DNA of 64,000 bases from Apostichopus parvimensis (taxonomy: Eukaryota; Echinodermata; Holothuroidea; Aspidochirotida; Stichopodidae), in NCBI GenBank assembly GCA_000934455.1, contig KN889769.1:1-64000 (forward strand), given 5' to 3'. This document shows, piece after piece, positions 46,201 through 54,300 of this stretch (its first letter is position 1; each line of letters opens with the position of its first letter). Made by a program: the position numbers and the translations under genes. Under the pieces are notes generated by a model. The model made no database searches and was not told the DNA's origin. It worked only from the letters and a program-made list of their open reading frames with translations.

Positions 46201-48186
46201 GTGGGACATACAATTTGCTGTATTGAACTAAACTGTTGACAATGTGGCTGTATATAGCACATAGATTTCTTAGTTAGAGTGAAAGAGTATTTTGTTCAGT
46301 TTGGTCAGCGGCACAAAGTTTCACCCCGTTACAAAATACAGCTTTCAAATTTGAATTAATCTAAACTTGATCTCTTTTGGTAAATTTCCTTACAGAGTAT
46401 GTGGAATGAGAAGAAGCGAAGCACTAAGAAATCAGAAAAGGTCAGTATTGAAATGTACCCTTCCAAGTGACCATCCGATTATTGTGCTATTCTTAAATTA
46501 AAAGCTATTTACTACAGTAACATTTCATGCTTTTGTTGAAATGTGAGCACAAGATTATAATGCCTTCCTGTATAAAATGTGCCCAGACATAGTTCACTGT
46601 GCATGTTAACCCTCTGATTTTATTTACTTTTATCATGAGGGATGATCGAGGTGAAATAATATGAGTGTTTTGCTACGGAACAAACACAGTTCTTAATTCA
46701 GTTAACATGGAGCTAATCTTGTAAACTAAGGCAATGGGATTTTTTTATCATTTTGGTAGTTAAATGCAACTAGAGCTACTTCAATTATGTGTCATTGTTC
46801 TTAGAAAGGTCACTCCATTTAGTAAACAGTTGGTCTTTTCACTCTGCTCATAAAGTCATCCGTGTAACTTGCTTTGAAACTTAAAAGTGTGTCGAAAGAC
46901 TTTTTGGAAAGCCAGACACTTTTCTGAGGTGTGAATAGAAGGGCACCTGTAGTGTAGTAGATATTTCATACATTTCAGTAATATTTTTTAGCCTTTTTAA
47001 GATATGGAGGGAGGTGGGAGGGGCGAACAAAAGATTATGTGCCAACCCTTCCTACCTCACTCTCCCATGGATGTATCTCAATATATATATTTTTTGAAGT
47101 ATATTGCAAAATCTGTATAACACAATCACATTAAGGACAACATTCATAAATTTGATATCATTTACCGAGTTTCTGAATGTTCCGAGTAGATTATATCTCT
47201 GTTTATTTCTTTCCTCAGAGGGATAGTGAACAAATGAAAGCATTGTTTATATCTCTGTTTATTTTTTCCTCAGAGGGATGGTGAACAAATGAAAGCATTG
47301 TTTATATCTCTGTTTATTTTTTCCTCAGAGGGATGGTGAACAAATGAAAGCATTGTTTATATCTCTGTTTATTTTTTCCTCAGAGGGATGGTGAACAAAT
47401 GAAAGCATTGTTTATATCTGCTTTCATGGAGAGTGCTTACCCTGTACTGTACTCAGCGACCCTCCCAGACTACCATTGGCCAGATATCGAATCAGAGCAG
47501 GTATGACAACCCACTCCACTCCACTCCCACCCCATATCCCACCATCCCTTCTCTACTCTCCCTCCCCTGTTGTCCTGGTATGCTGTTGAAGATTTCTGAT
47601 CATCTGTTGTGTTCTAGTTCGGGTTTTTGCAAATTTGATAAAATCCGTCCAAAAATTTAACAAATATCTGTACAAAATTTTCGAACTGTTTACTAAGGTG
47701 ATTATCAAAACTAGAATTAATGACTTTAATGTGTAAAGAAGTAATGACAGTATCTTGTATCTATGTGTCATAGGAATACCATACACTATGATTCTTGAGC
47801 CTCTATTAACTTTGAGATTGAGACAGTGTTTAAGGGACAATCCCCTGTTCTGTAACTTGAACAAGCTGAGATATATCGGTATAAGGTGAATTTGATGAAC
47901 GCTTATACACTAAACAGCATTGTCAAACTTTTGAAATGCTATTAAATGGCCTGGGAAAGAATAATTATGCCCTGATGAATTTCCACTGTTTTACTCGTCT
48001 GAAATTTCTGGTTCATTCTAAAAGACTGTCTCTTCTCAGGTTCGATGGGAGAGTATATCAAACTTCACCGCAGCTTCACATCAGAAGGGCATTCTCACAG
48101 CATTGTTGAGTCCTGGCAAAATGCATACACCCTTCCACACATCAGAGGTTAGCTTCGATATACTTGGAGCCTATACAAACAGGTGA
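23034..48186 (+). CDS. NPHP1: Nephrocystin-1 (NPHP1), complete, 29 coding exons
   Basis: A ciliary transition-zone and cell-junction scaffold that partners other nephrocystins. Exons: 23034-23096, 24009-24097, 24248-24308, 24690-24764, 25203-25264, 26801-27631, 28785-28855, 29182-29518, 30646-30775, 31713-31807, 32714-32783, 33590-33644, 34558-34585 (or 35974-35998), 38176-38218, 38809-38893, 39278-39369, 40320-40395, 41032-41084, 41638-41712, 42395-42467, 42707-42744, 43128-43213, 43624-43700, 44401-44500, 44782-44894, 45606-45679, 46396-46440, 47384-47500, 48040-48186. They sum to 3261 nt (1086 residues plus stop), phases consistent. Order: N-terminal coiled coil, charged region, SH3, C-terminal nephrocystin domain with [63 protein letters not shown] and [11 protein letters not shown]. 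Human NPHP1 is about 730 residues, so this protein is some 350 longer, nearly all before the SH3. An in-frame TGA upstream fixes the start. Confidence 0.95.
26801..30775 (+). other. NPHP1: NPHP1 exons 6-9: enlarged acidic/KEKE region
   Basis: Exons 6 (26801-27631), 7 (28785-28855), 8 (29182-29518) and 9 (30646-30775) encode residues 117-573. Exon 6 alone adds 277 residues: an acidic start, a basic patch with LFRRSKSP (about 169-176), an acidic block, about 80 residues of alternating Lys/Glu (KEKE type, possibly a single charged helix), a long Glu/Asp block with a GAT microsatellite, and a basic end [11 protein letters not shown] (about 384-394). Exons 8 and 9 are again mainly Asp/Glu. The exon 6 acceptor is the AAAG before 26801, which restores frame from exon 5. 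Human NPHP1 has only a short acidic stretch here. Confidence 0.85.
28349..28363. promoter_or_regulatory. X-box-like word in NPHP1 intron 6
   Basis: GTTACCATGGTTACC differs at one essential position from the canonical RFX X-box form GTTNCC-AT-GGNAAC. It lies in the intron between exons 6 and 7. It could be an internal RFX site, or a chance match. Confidence 0.25.
31283..31530 (-). mobile_element. tRNA-derived SINE in NPHP1 intron 9
   Basis: Read on the - strand from 31530, it opens with a tRNA-like head: A box TAGCCTAGTGGTTAACGCC and B box GGTTCGATTCC about 30 bp later. An unrelated body of about 170 bp follows, then a CATA-repeat tail at 31285-31300. The arrangement (pol III promoter, body, short microsatellite tail) is that of a tRNA-derived SINE of about 245 bp. 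Confidence 0.8.
31713..32783 (+). other. NPHP1: NPHP1 exons 10-11: SH3 domain
   Basis: Residues 574-628. The SH3 hallmarks are visible: [15 protein letters not shown] (the ALYDY and acidic RT-loop region), the Trp pair DGWW (609-610), the Gly at 620 and VPSTYL (622-627). In human NPHP1 this domain binds proline-rich partners such as p130Cas. The conserved Trp, Pro and Tyr of the ligand groove are all present. Exons 31713-31807 and 32714-32783 split it at a phase-2 junction. Confidence 0.93.
33691..33985 (+). mobile_element. tRNA-derived SINE in NPHP1 intron 12
   Basis: It starts with an A-box-like TGGCTAAGGCGTCGGA and a B box GGTTCGATTC. A body with TTGGGCAAGATGCTTTATCAC follows, and it ends with GTAAAGCGCTTTGAGACC, AAAGCGCTATATAA and an ATTATTAT-type tail. 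The AAGCGCTATATAA ending is familiar from many marine invertebrate SINE and LINE partners. It is a different family from the SINE at 31283-31530 and lies in the opposite orientation. Confidence 0.8.
34558..34585 (+). other. NPHP1: NPHP1 exon 13a (28 nt), candidate mutually exclusive exon
   Basis: TTTTTTGCAAG|...|GTATAT frames a 28-nt exon that enters in phase 1 and leaves in phase 2, exactly what is needed to link exon 12 (33644) to exon 14 (38176). It encodes [10 protein letters not shown]-like residues with the split codons. An alternative exon at 35974-35998 has the same phases, and including both would create a stop. Confidence 0.55.
34670..35525. repeat. Gap flanked by near-identical copies (assembly artefact likely)
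   Basis: About 400 bp before a 50-N gap (35073-35122), beginning AGAGTTAGACTGTAACTTTC, is repeated immediately after it, beginning at 35123, with a few per cent of substitutions and small indels. The first copy stops exactly at the N run. This pattern suggests two contig ends, perhaps the two haplotypes, that overlapped but were not merged. A true tandem duplication is the less likely reading. Confidence 0.75.
35974..35998 (+). other. NPHP1: NPHP1 exon 13b (25 nt), alternative to 13a
   Basis: A pyrimidine-rich tract and GAAAG precede 25 nt followed by GTAAAT. It enters in phase 1 and leaves in phase 2, coding DTVDDKED plus a split codon. Human NPHP1 has a similar acidic TVDD/VDET-type stretch after the SH3 domain, so this exon is plausible. 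Exon 12 cannot join exon 14 directly without a frameshift, so one of 13a or 13b must be used. Confidence 0.55.
36080..36720 (+). repeat. Polypurine-biased tract in NPHP1 intron
   Basis: For some 600 bases the + strand is strongly A/G-rich, especially 36240-36680, with GGTAGAGCAGAG-type words and poly-G runs at 36374-36383 and 36572-36580. The long frame open on the opposite strand (36079-36543) is a by-product of this bias. The tract may adopt triplex structure; no repeat unit is clear. Confidence 0.5.
38034..38052 (+). repeat. Poly-G run of 19
   Basis: An uninterrupted run of G within an NPHP1 intron, one of many G homopolymers in this window (also 7433-7455, 14306-14318, 56668-56682 and others). 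Confidence 0.8.
39772..40048. repeat. Two tandem copies of a ~130-bp repeat
   Basis: The copies at about 39772-39898 and 39905-40048 share GAAGGGAAGGT, GTACAAGAAG, TTGTTTTTGGTGGAGG, CACCAGGGGTCAAATTGTG and CTTGTAAAC. This GGTCAAAG/GGGGTCAAATT-type repeat, often seen after a TG microsatellite (here 39728-39740), is a common style in marine invertebrate introns. It lies in the intron between 39369 and 40320. Confidence 0.75.
43193..43390 (+). repeat. 36-bp minisatellite carrying the exon 22 5' splice site
   Basis: About six imperfect units of GGGGGGACCTATCATCAATAAGTAAGTATCCTCTCC-type sequence (36 bp, quoted here only as a type). The first unit contains the last bases of NPHP1 exon 22 and its donor (AATAA|GTAAGT at 43213/43214). 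Units 2-4 repeat the donor exactly and units 5-6 are degraded. Use of any later donor would read AAG TAA, an immediate stop. Confidence 0.85.
47219..47398 (+). repeat. 55-bp repeat carrying the exon 28 3' splice site, four copies
   Basis: The unit contains the first bases of exon 28 (AGGGATGGTGAACAAATG), TTTATATCTCTGTTTATT and a TTTTTTCCTCAG acceptor. Acceptor-exon starts recur at 47219, 47274, 47329 and 47384, exactly 55 bp apart. Only the last continues into the full exon (47384-47500). The first copy differs slightly (GATAGTG); the others are nearly identical, so the expansion is recent. Use of an upstream acceptor would shift frame, because 55 is not a multiple of three. Confidence 0.9.
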
Positions 48187-48236
48187 AAGGGAGGATTTGA
48201 TCCTTAAAAGTGACGATAACTGCTGAACTTGAGGTT

Positions 48237-48450
48237 TGATGCTTGACGGGAAGGTTAGATGCTTGACGGGAAGGTTTGATGCTTGACGAGAAGGTTTGAT
48301 GCTTGACGGGAAGGTTTGATGCTTGACGGGAAGGTTTGATGCTTGACTGGAAGGTTTGATGATTGACGGGAAGGTTTGATGCTTGACAGGAAGGTTTGAT
48401 GCTTGACAGGAAGGTTTGATGCTTGATGGGAAGAATTGATGATTGGCAGG
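48237..48450 (+). repeat. 20-bp minisatellite just after the NPHP1 stop
   Basis: About ten to eleven units of GGTTTGATGCTTGACGGGAA with scattered changes, starting 50 bp after the stop codon in the 3' UTR. Open frames across it on the - strand are artefacts. There are no spacers between units, so it is not a CRISPR-like array. Confidence 0.9.
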
Positions 48451-48549
48451 AAGGATCATGAATTTATATTGGTCATCATCTGGAGAGAACTGGTGATTGA
48501 TTTGTGACAGCATCACATTCCAGAGTTACATTTCAAGTGATGTCATATG

Positions 48550-49260
48550 GACTGTATGAGAAGTGACAAGTGGTGTTCATCTGGAAGGGTTTTCCTGAAG
48601 TTGACATCATTGTTTACAGAGGTATCACATTAATGAAAATACAAGTAAATCAACAGTCATGCATCTGTTGTTACATTACTAGTACATTGGCCGGTATGAG
48701 AAGTGACAAGTGGCATTCACCTGGAGGTGGATTTCTGAAAAAGTTGTGAGATCATTCCTAACAGAGGTAAATTCCACCCTGTGTGACATCAAAATTTAAG
48801 ATACCAGTTAATCACCAGTCATAGGTCAGATGTTATACTTCTGGTAACTTGGATGTCATGAGAAGTGATAAGTCATGTTTGCCTGAGGTGAATTTCTGGA
48901 ATAGTTGTGACATCATTCCTAACAGGTAAATTCTACCCTGTGTGACAGTGCAACATAAGATACCAGTGAATCACCAGTCATAGGATAGATGTTATACTTC
49001 TGGTATCTTGGACGGTATGAGAGTGATGTTTGCCTGGAGGTAAATTTCTGGCATAGTTGTGACATCATTCCTAACAGAGGTACATTCCACCCTGTGTGAC
49101 AGCACAATTCAAGATAACAGTCAATCACCAGTCATAGGACAGATGTTATACTTCAGGTACTGTGGACGGTATGAGGAGTCACAAGTGGCGTTCACCTGGA
49201 AGTGAATTTCTGAAATAGTTGTGACATCATTCCTAACAGAGGTTAAGTGGTATGTGATAG
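48550..49260 (+). repeat. Degenerate ~140-160-bp tandem array, about five copies
   Basis: The units begin near 48556, 48695, 48856, 49016 and 49169 with GTATGAGAAGTGACAAGTGG-like sequence. They continue through a CACCTGGAGGTGAATTTCTG block, GTTGTGACATCATTCCTAACAG, CACCCTGTGTGACA and AATCACCAGTCATAGG. Divergence and length variation are moderate. It lies in the presumed NPHP1 3' UTR. Confidence 0.75.
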
Positions 49261-49894
49261 TATGATCCGGATGTGTAGGATATGTCATAGGATCGTTGCT
49301 GTAATACAAGGATTGTATAACAAATATCCAAACTGGAGAGAATTTTAAATTTTGAGGTTATGACATCATCAGTTTATATAGCTTAAATCCACCCTGTGAC
49401 AGATTGTGTTTTGTTACTATTGAATACCTATTATAGTCTTTGATCTGATGTGATAGTGTAGTACAAATGATGGTGTTCATGTGGAGCAGGTTAATGGAAG
49501 AGTTATGAAAAGCATTGATTACAAGGGTATATGTCACCTTGTTCTCTCTTTAGTCCAATAGAAAGTTCATATTGGGACTTAAACATTCCAAAGCAGATTA
49601 ATTCAGAAATGATAAATGCAGGTGTAAAGATGATCAAGAGAAGACATTAAAACACAGCAATTTAATCTGCCTTTTCTTTATTTTTAATTTGTCAATTTTA
49701 TATCTGTATTCATGTTTCTCGTAAGAGAGTTTAATCAAGAAAATGACCAAAATCGTTCAAATTTTGTAGCAAAATTGTATCCAAATGATATAAACTTCAA
49801 GCTCCAACATCTATCTCCACCTACCGGAAATCAATTTCATTCTTTCAATCTATTGAAAAACTTGTTCACAAAACAGATTGTACAACCTATTTCC

Positions 49895-49900
49895 AATAAA
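49895..49900 (+). promoter_or_regulatory. Polyadenylation signal candidate for NPHP1
   Basis: AATAAA 1.7 kb after the NPHP1 stop, followed by a T-rich stretch. Six bases further on, TTTATT at 49907-49912 gives AATAAA on the opposite strand. Confidence 0.4.
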
Positions 49901-49906
49901 CTTGAT

Positions 49907-49912
49907 TTTATT
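49907..49912 (-). promoter_or_regulatory. Polyadenylation signal candidate for the M28 peptidase gene
   Basis: Reads AATAAA on the - strand. Other - strand candidates nearer the stop (51393) include 50439-50444, and 49677-49682 lies further out. Which one is used cannot be decided from sequence. Confidence 0.3.
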
Positions 49913-51392
49913 TTTTCCTTTGACATTTTGTATCAAACATTTACCTTGATTTAACCATATTTATTTAAAAAAATATGATAACACAAAAAACATTTGAAAG
50001 CCTTACACTCAACTCATACATGAAAACACCCAATAATCCACATCTGATCTAGAAAAACTCCATAGAAAATGTTCTTGTCTGTGAAGGATATATAGGACGG
50101 AGGGAATGAATTTTTTGGTTCATGGAAATGCATTTTCCTTCAAATCTACCCTTTAATTTATGCATAACTATGATAATAATGTATCTTAACATTATGCATG
50201 ATATGCATCTCATGATTCGAATTATCAAATCAACAAAATATATGCATTTCCCATATAAATCACTTTTTCAGTGATTTTTTTGGCCCCTCCTGTATCCAAG
50301 GCAGTGGTGGTCTTTACAAATGATATGAATGTGCACATCAGCTAAAAAGTAGCCTAAAGACTTCATGATGAAGAATTTTAAAATTAAACCTAATATATGC
50401 AAATAAGACCATGCCATCAGCCCAGGAAGACTTTCCCCTTTATTGAATAATTGTTTGACAAGTTTTAATGAAAGCTGACCAGGAAATAATCATAAAAGAA
50501 ATGTTAACAACATTGTTGAAAAAACATTAACAATATTATGTTATAAAAAATTTGCTGATTTAACTTAACTTTAATAACAATGCACTAAACAACCAGTAAC
50601 CTTCCACCATAAATTGTAAATTAGCATTTTTTTTTTCCAAATTAATTTCATGACAATGCAGGGAACAATTCAGTGTTTACATTTTGCTTAGAACTTTTGA
50701 CTGTTGTTAGCGAGTTCTGTTTACTGAACAATAAAACAGAGTTAAGATTTCGTGTATACACAAAAAAAGTGATACATCTTTGTCATCGAGCATTTAACAG
50801 TTGCGTCCATTTTGCCCGACAATTTGTAATGTGATACCCGATGAAAAAATTCCCTGCTGTGTACAACAAACCCGGAGGAACAAATTTAGAAGTGCAAATC
50901 TGAATGTTTCACCTTAAAAGAAATGAAAGAATAATTCCATTCAGTTTTACAGATTAAAAAATAAAAGGCACCAACTCTGTTATGCATAATGCAGTAGCTA
51001 ACCACAGTCATCACATCATGTAGGAATATGTTGATAAAAATGAGCAATAAAGTACACCACAATGATAGCGTAAATGATTGATTATAGGAAAGTTAATAAA
51101 AAACAGCACAAGATAAAAAATTATCTTGTGAAGCATGTGAATAAGGCTGTAAGTCACATTCCAATGCATTTCTTCGGCATGACATGCTAAAAATGGTAAT
51201 AAAAATAGGTTGTATGGCGAAGAAATAAAATATAATTTTAATAAATTGGAGAGAACATAAAAATTATAACCAAGAAATGGCAATCTTCAGGATAAAATTA
51301 TTCCACTTTGTTACACTAAGATCTTCAAAACATTTGCGTGGTGTCTGAAAGCATTTTACTCTGGACAAGAAGCTCACTCTTTCTGAACTTGA
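49913..51392 (-). other. Presumed 3' UTR of the M28 peptidase gene
   Basis: AT-rich sequence with several AATAAA words on both strands and no supported coding sequence. The extent of the transcript is not determined. Confidence 0.35.
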
Positions 51393-54300
51393 TCAGGGTC
51401 TTGCATGTAGTTCTCCAACTTCTACAAGAGTATTTGCTGCTGATTGGATGGTGAAGGCTATCACAGACATGTGCTTTTCCAGTTCAGCCCATTTACTGTC
51501 GTTATCCATACCGTTTTCGATGTCGTACATTAGATCCATGATTCCGGGGAAGATATCACCAAAGTAACCATCCTTGCTGCTTGGGGCAAACACAATATGT
51601 CTGTAAAAGTAACAGTGGGACAATTTTAAGGCCAAGAGTAAGAATTTCTATGAAAATATTCAGAAATTGATTGCCTGCTGTAACAAAACCCATCAATAAA
51701 GAGAATACACCATGTTAGGTTAGTTTTGAACTGCACATTTCATCAAAAATATATCATGTACCTTTGATGAGTAGCTATTGTCATCCTTCTACTTCAGTGG
51801 GGAGGTAGAGGGGGAGGATGGGCAGGGGAGGGGAGGAGGGTGGGGAGGAGAGGAGAGAAAGAAAGGTGGTGGCAGGGAAGGGGAATGGGAGATGGAAAAG
51901 GTAGTGGAGAGGGAGGGAGGGTGAGAAGTGGTAGGGAGGAAGGTATGGAAGATAAAGGAGAGGGTATTGGTGCAAAAAGGCAATACTACCCGTTTAACTG
52001 AACAAAAGATGTTTAAAATACATATGTGAATTAACATGCCAGTTTGTCATCCGGAGAGAACCTAGGGCTTTAAATTAAGAATATGCAAGATTTATTAATT
52101 CCTTTCCGATGTAAACAAAGTTATTAAACAACCCATTTACAAGATTAACTTTAAGAAGATTAGCTGCACTACCTGACCAAGGGGCGATTTGGTAGCCCCA
52201 TAGGGTCTATGAACGCGCTTTCCATCAACATGAGCTGATCGTTAACCTTTCGGACGGCAAAAGGGCTGAAACGAAAAGATTGATGAATGTAAAACGTAGA
52301 GAGTTACAAGAGTCGATGGATTGGATGGTATGATTCTGTTCTCCTGTTTGAAGGAGTACTTTGTTTACAATCTGACCAAAACACTTTGTAATATTTATCC
52401 CAAATGTGCAATCCACACACTGTTCATTACCAATTAGTAACGATAATCACTTAACGTACACACTTTGACAAACATTTTACAGCCATCCTTAAAACTATTT
52501 GACCGTTCTGAGACAATTCATTGTCAAAGTGAACAAACTACCCAGTGTCATTTGAAGGATTACTTGAAGGGCAGGATACCCAGTGAAATAAATCTGTAAG
52601 AATATTTTGCAAGCCAAAACATGCTAAGGCTTGAGCCTATATATGTTGTTGGCATTTAACACACTGAACCACATAACCAATTGTGGTGAAGGGTAAATCA
52701 AAGGACATATATACTAATACCTTTTTTAAGTAAACAGATTAATTGATTACATTGATTGATTTTCATTCTTTCCATTTTTCTACTACCAAGACTTCCCTTA
52801 ATAGTTAAACATCATATATATGCAACCACCATGCACCACCTCAACCACCATGCACCACCTCAACCACCATGCACCACCTCAACCACCATGCACCACTTCT
52901 CTGCTGTATTAATTACCTGTCTTCATATCTTTTGTGTAGGATTCTAGCTTCGAGAGCCTGGCCAGCCACAGTGAAGTAATTAAGGGCAATATCGATTGCA
53001 TCTGTAGAAGATAAACAAACAAAAATAATTGAAACAATGTCAAACCAGAACTCTGTGCATTTTCAATGAGAGAATAAAAGTCAATGTTATTATATAAAAT
53101 AATTAAGAGACTTGCCTCTGGAAGACTTGGAAATGGACCAAAGTTTTCAAAAACAATATTTTTCCATTTATTTTTTGGAATATACTTGATTGTATGGTGC
53201 AATGTGTCTTCTTTACAATTCAAATTCCAATTATATGACAATAAGTTTGCAGTCAAATATGTTAAAACTTCATGAAGCACGGGTAGATGAAGGGAAGCAG
53301 TGAGTTTGAAATAATGTTGAAAAAACTAATCGATTTCCACACATGCAAACATCCAGCAGAAGAGTGGCAAGTTTTCAACATAAGGAACAAAATATTTATT
53401 AAATGTTAGTTTTGGCATTTTAATGGAGTAGAAAGAATTCACTCCAATGCAAAATAGGCCTGTAGCAGAGATCCCAGTAGCGATGGAAACAGTTAATACT
53501 TATATATTCAAACTACACGAGGCATTTCAGGTTCAGAAAAATAAGTCTACCCAGGTAAAAATACTGATCTACTATGTAAGCATATGCTTTATGCAGACTA
53601 TCAGACTGATCTACAATGTAGCAGACACTCTATACAAATAAATAGACTGACATGTAATGCACACAGACACTCTATTAACGTAAATAGACTGATGTGTTAT
53701 GCACACAGACACAACCAAAGTAAATAGACTGATATATTATATCAGCAAACATTCTATCAAGGTAAACAGACTGATAAACTACATAAGCAGATGTTATGTC
53801 CAGATAAACTAATCTACTATGTTAGCAGATGCTCTATGCAGACTATCAGACTGATATACAATGTAGCAGACACTCTATACAAGCAAATAGACTGACATGT
53901 AATGCACACAGACACACTACTAAAGTAAATAGACTGATATATTATGTAAGCAGACATTCTATCAAGGTAAACATACTGATAATGCTATCTCCAGATAAAC
54001 AAACTCATCTACTATGTAAGCAGATGCTCTATGCACACTATCAGACTGATTTACAATGTAGCAGACACTCTATACAAGTTAATTGACACATGTTATGCAC
54101 AGATACTCCATTATAGTAAATAGACTAATATATTATGTAAGCAGACATTCTATCCAGGTAAACAGACTGATAATGCTATGTCCAGATAAACTCATCTACT
54201 ATGTAATAATATGGAAGACACCCATGGTTTTGCACTATAATTTTGATTCCTTATAACCTACCAAACGATAGTCCATGTGTGGCCATCTTTTCTTCGTAAG

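Noticed and set aside
48237-48450. Regular short repeats that might suggest a CRISPR array
   Set aside because: Units are directly adjacent with no spacers, and the genome is eukaryotic.
48142-48516. 124-codon - strand open frame with repeated HQTFPSSIKPS-like peptide
   Set aside because: Product of the 20-bp tandem array after the NPHP1 stop.
53829-54086. 85-codon + strand open frame
   Set aside because: Lies wholly within the hierarchical minisatellite.
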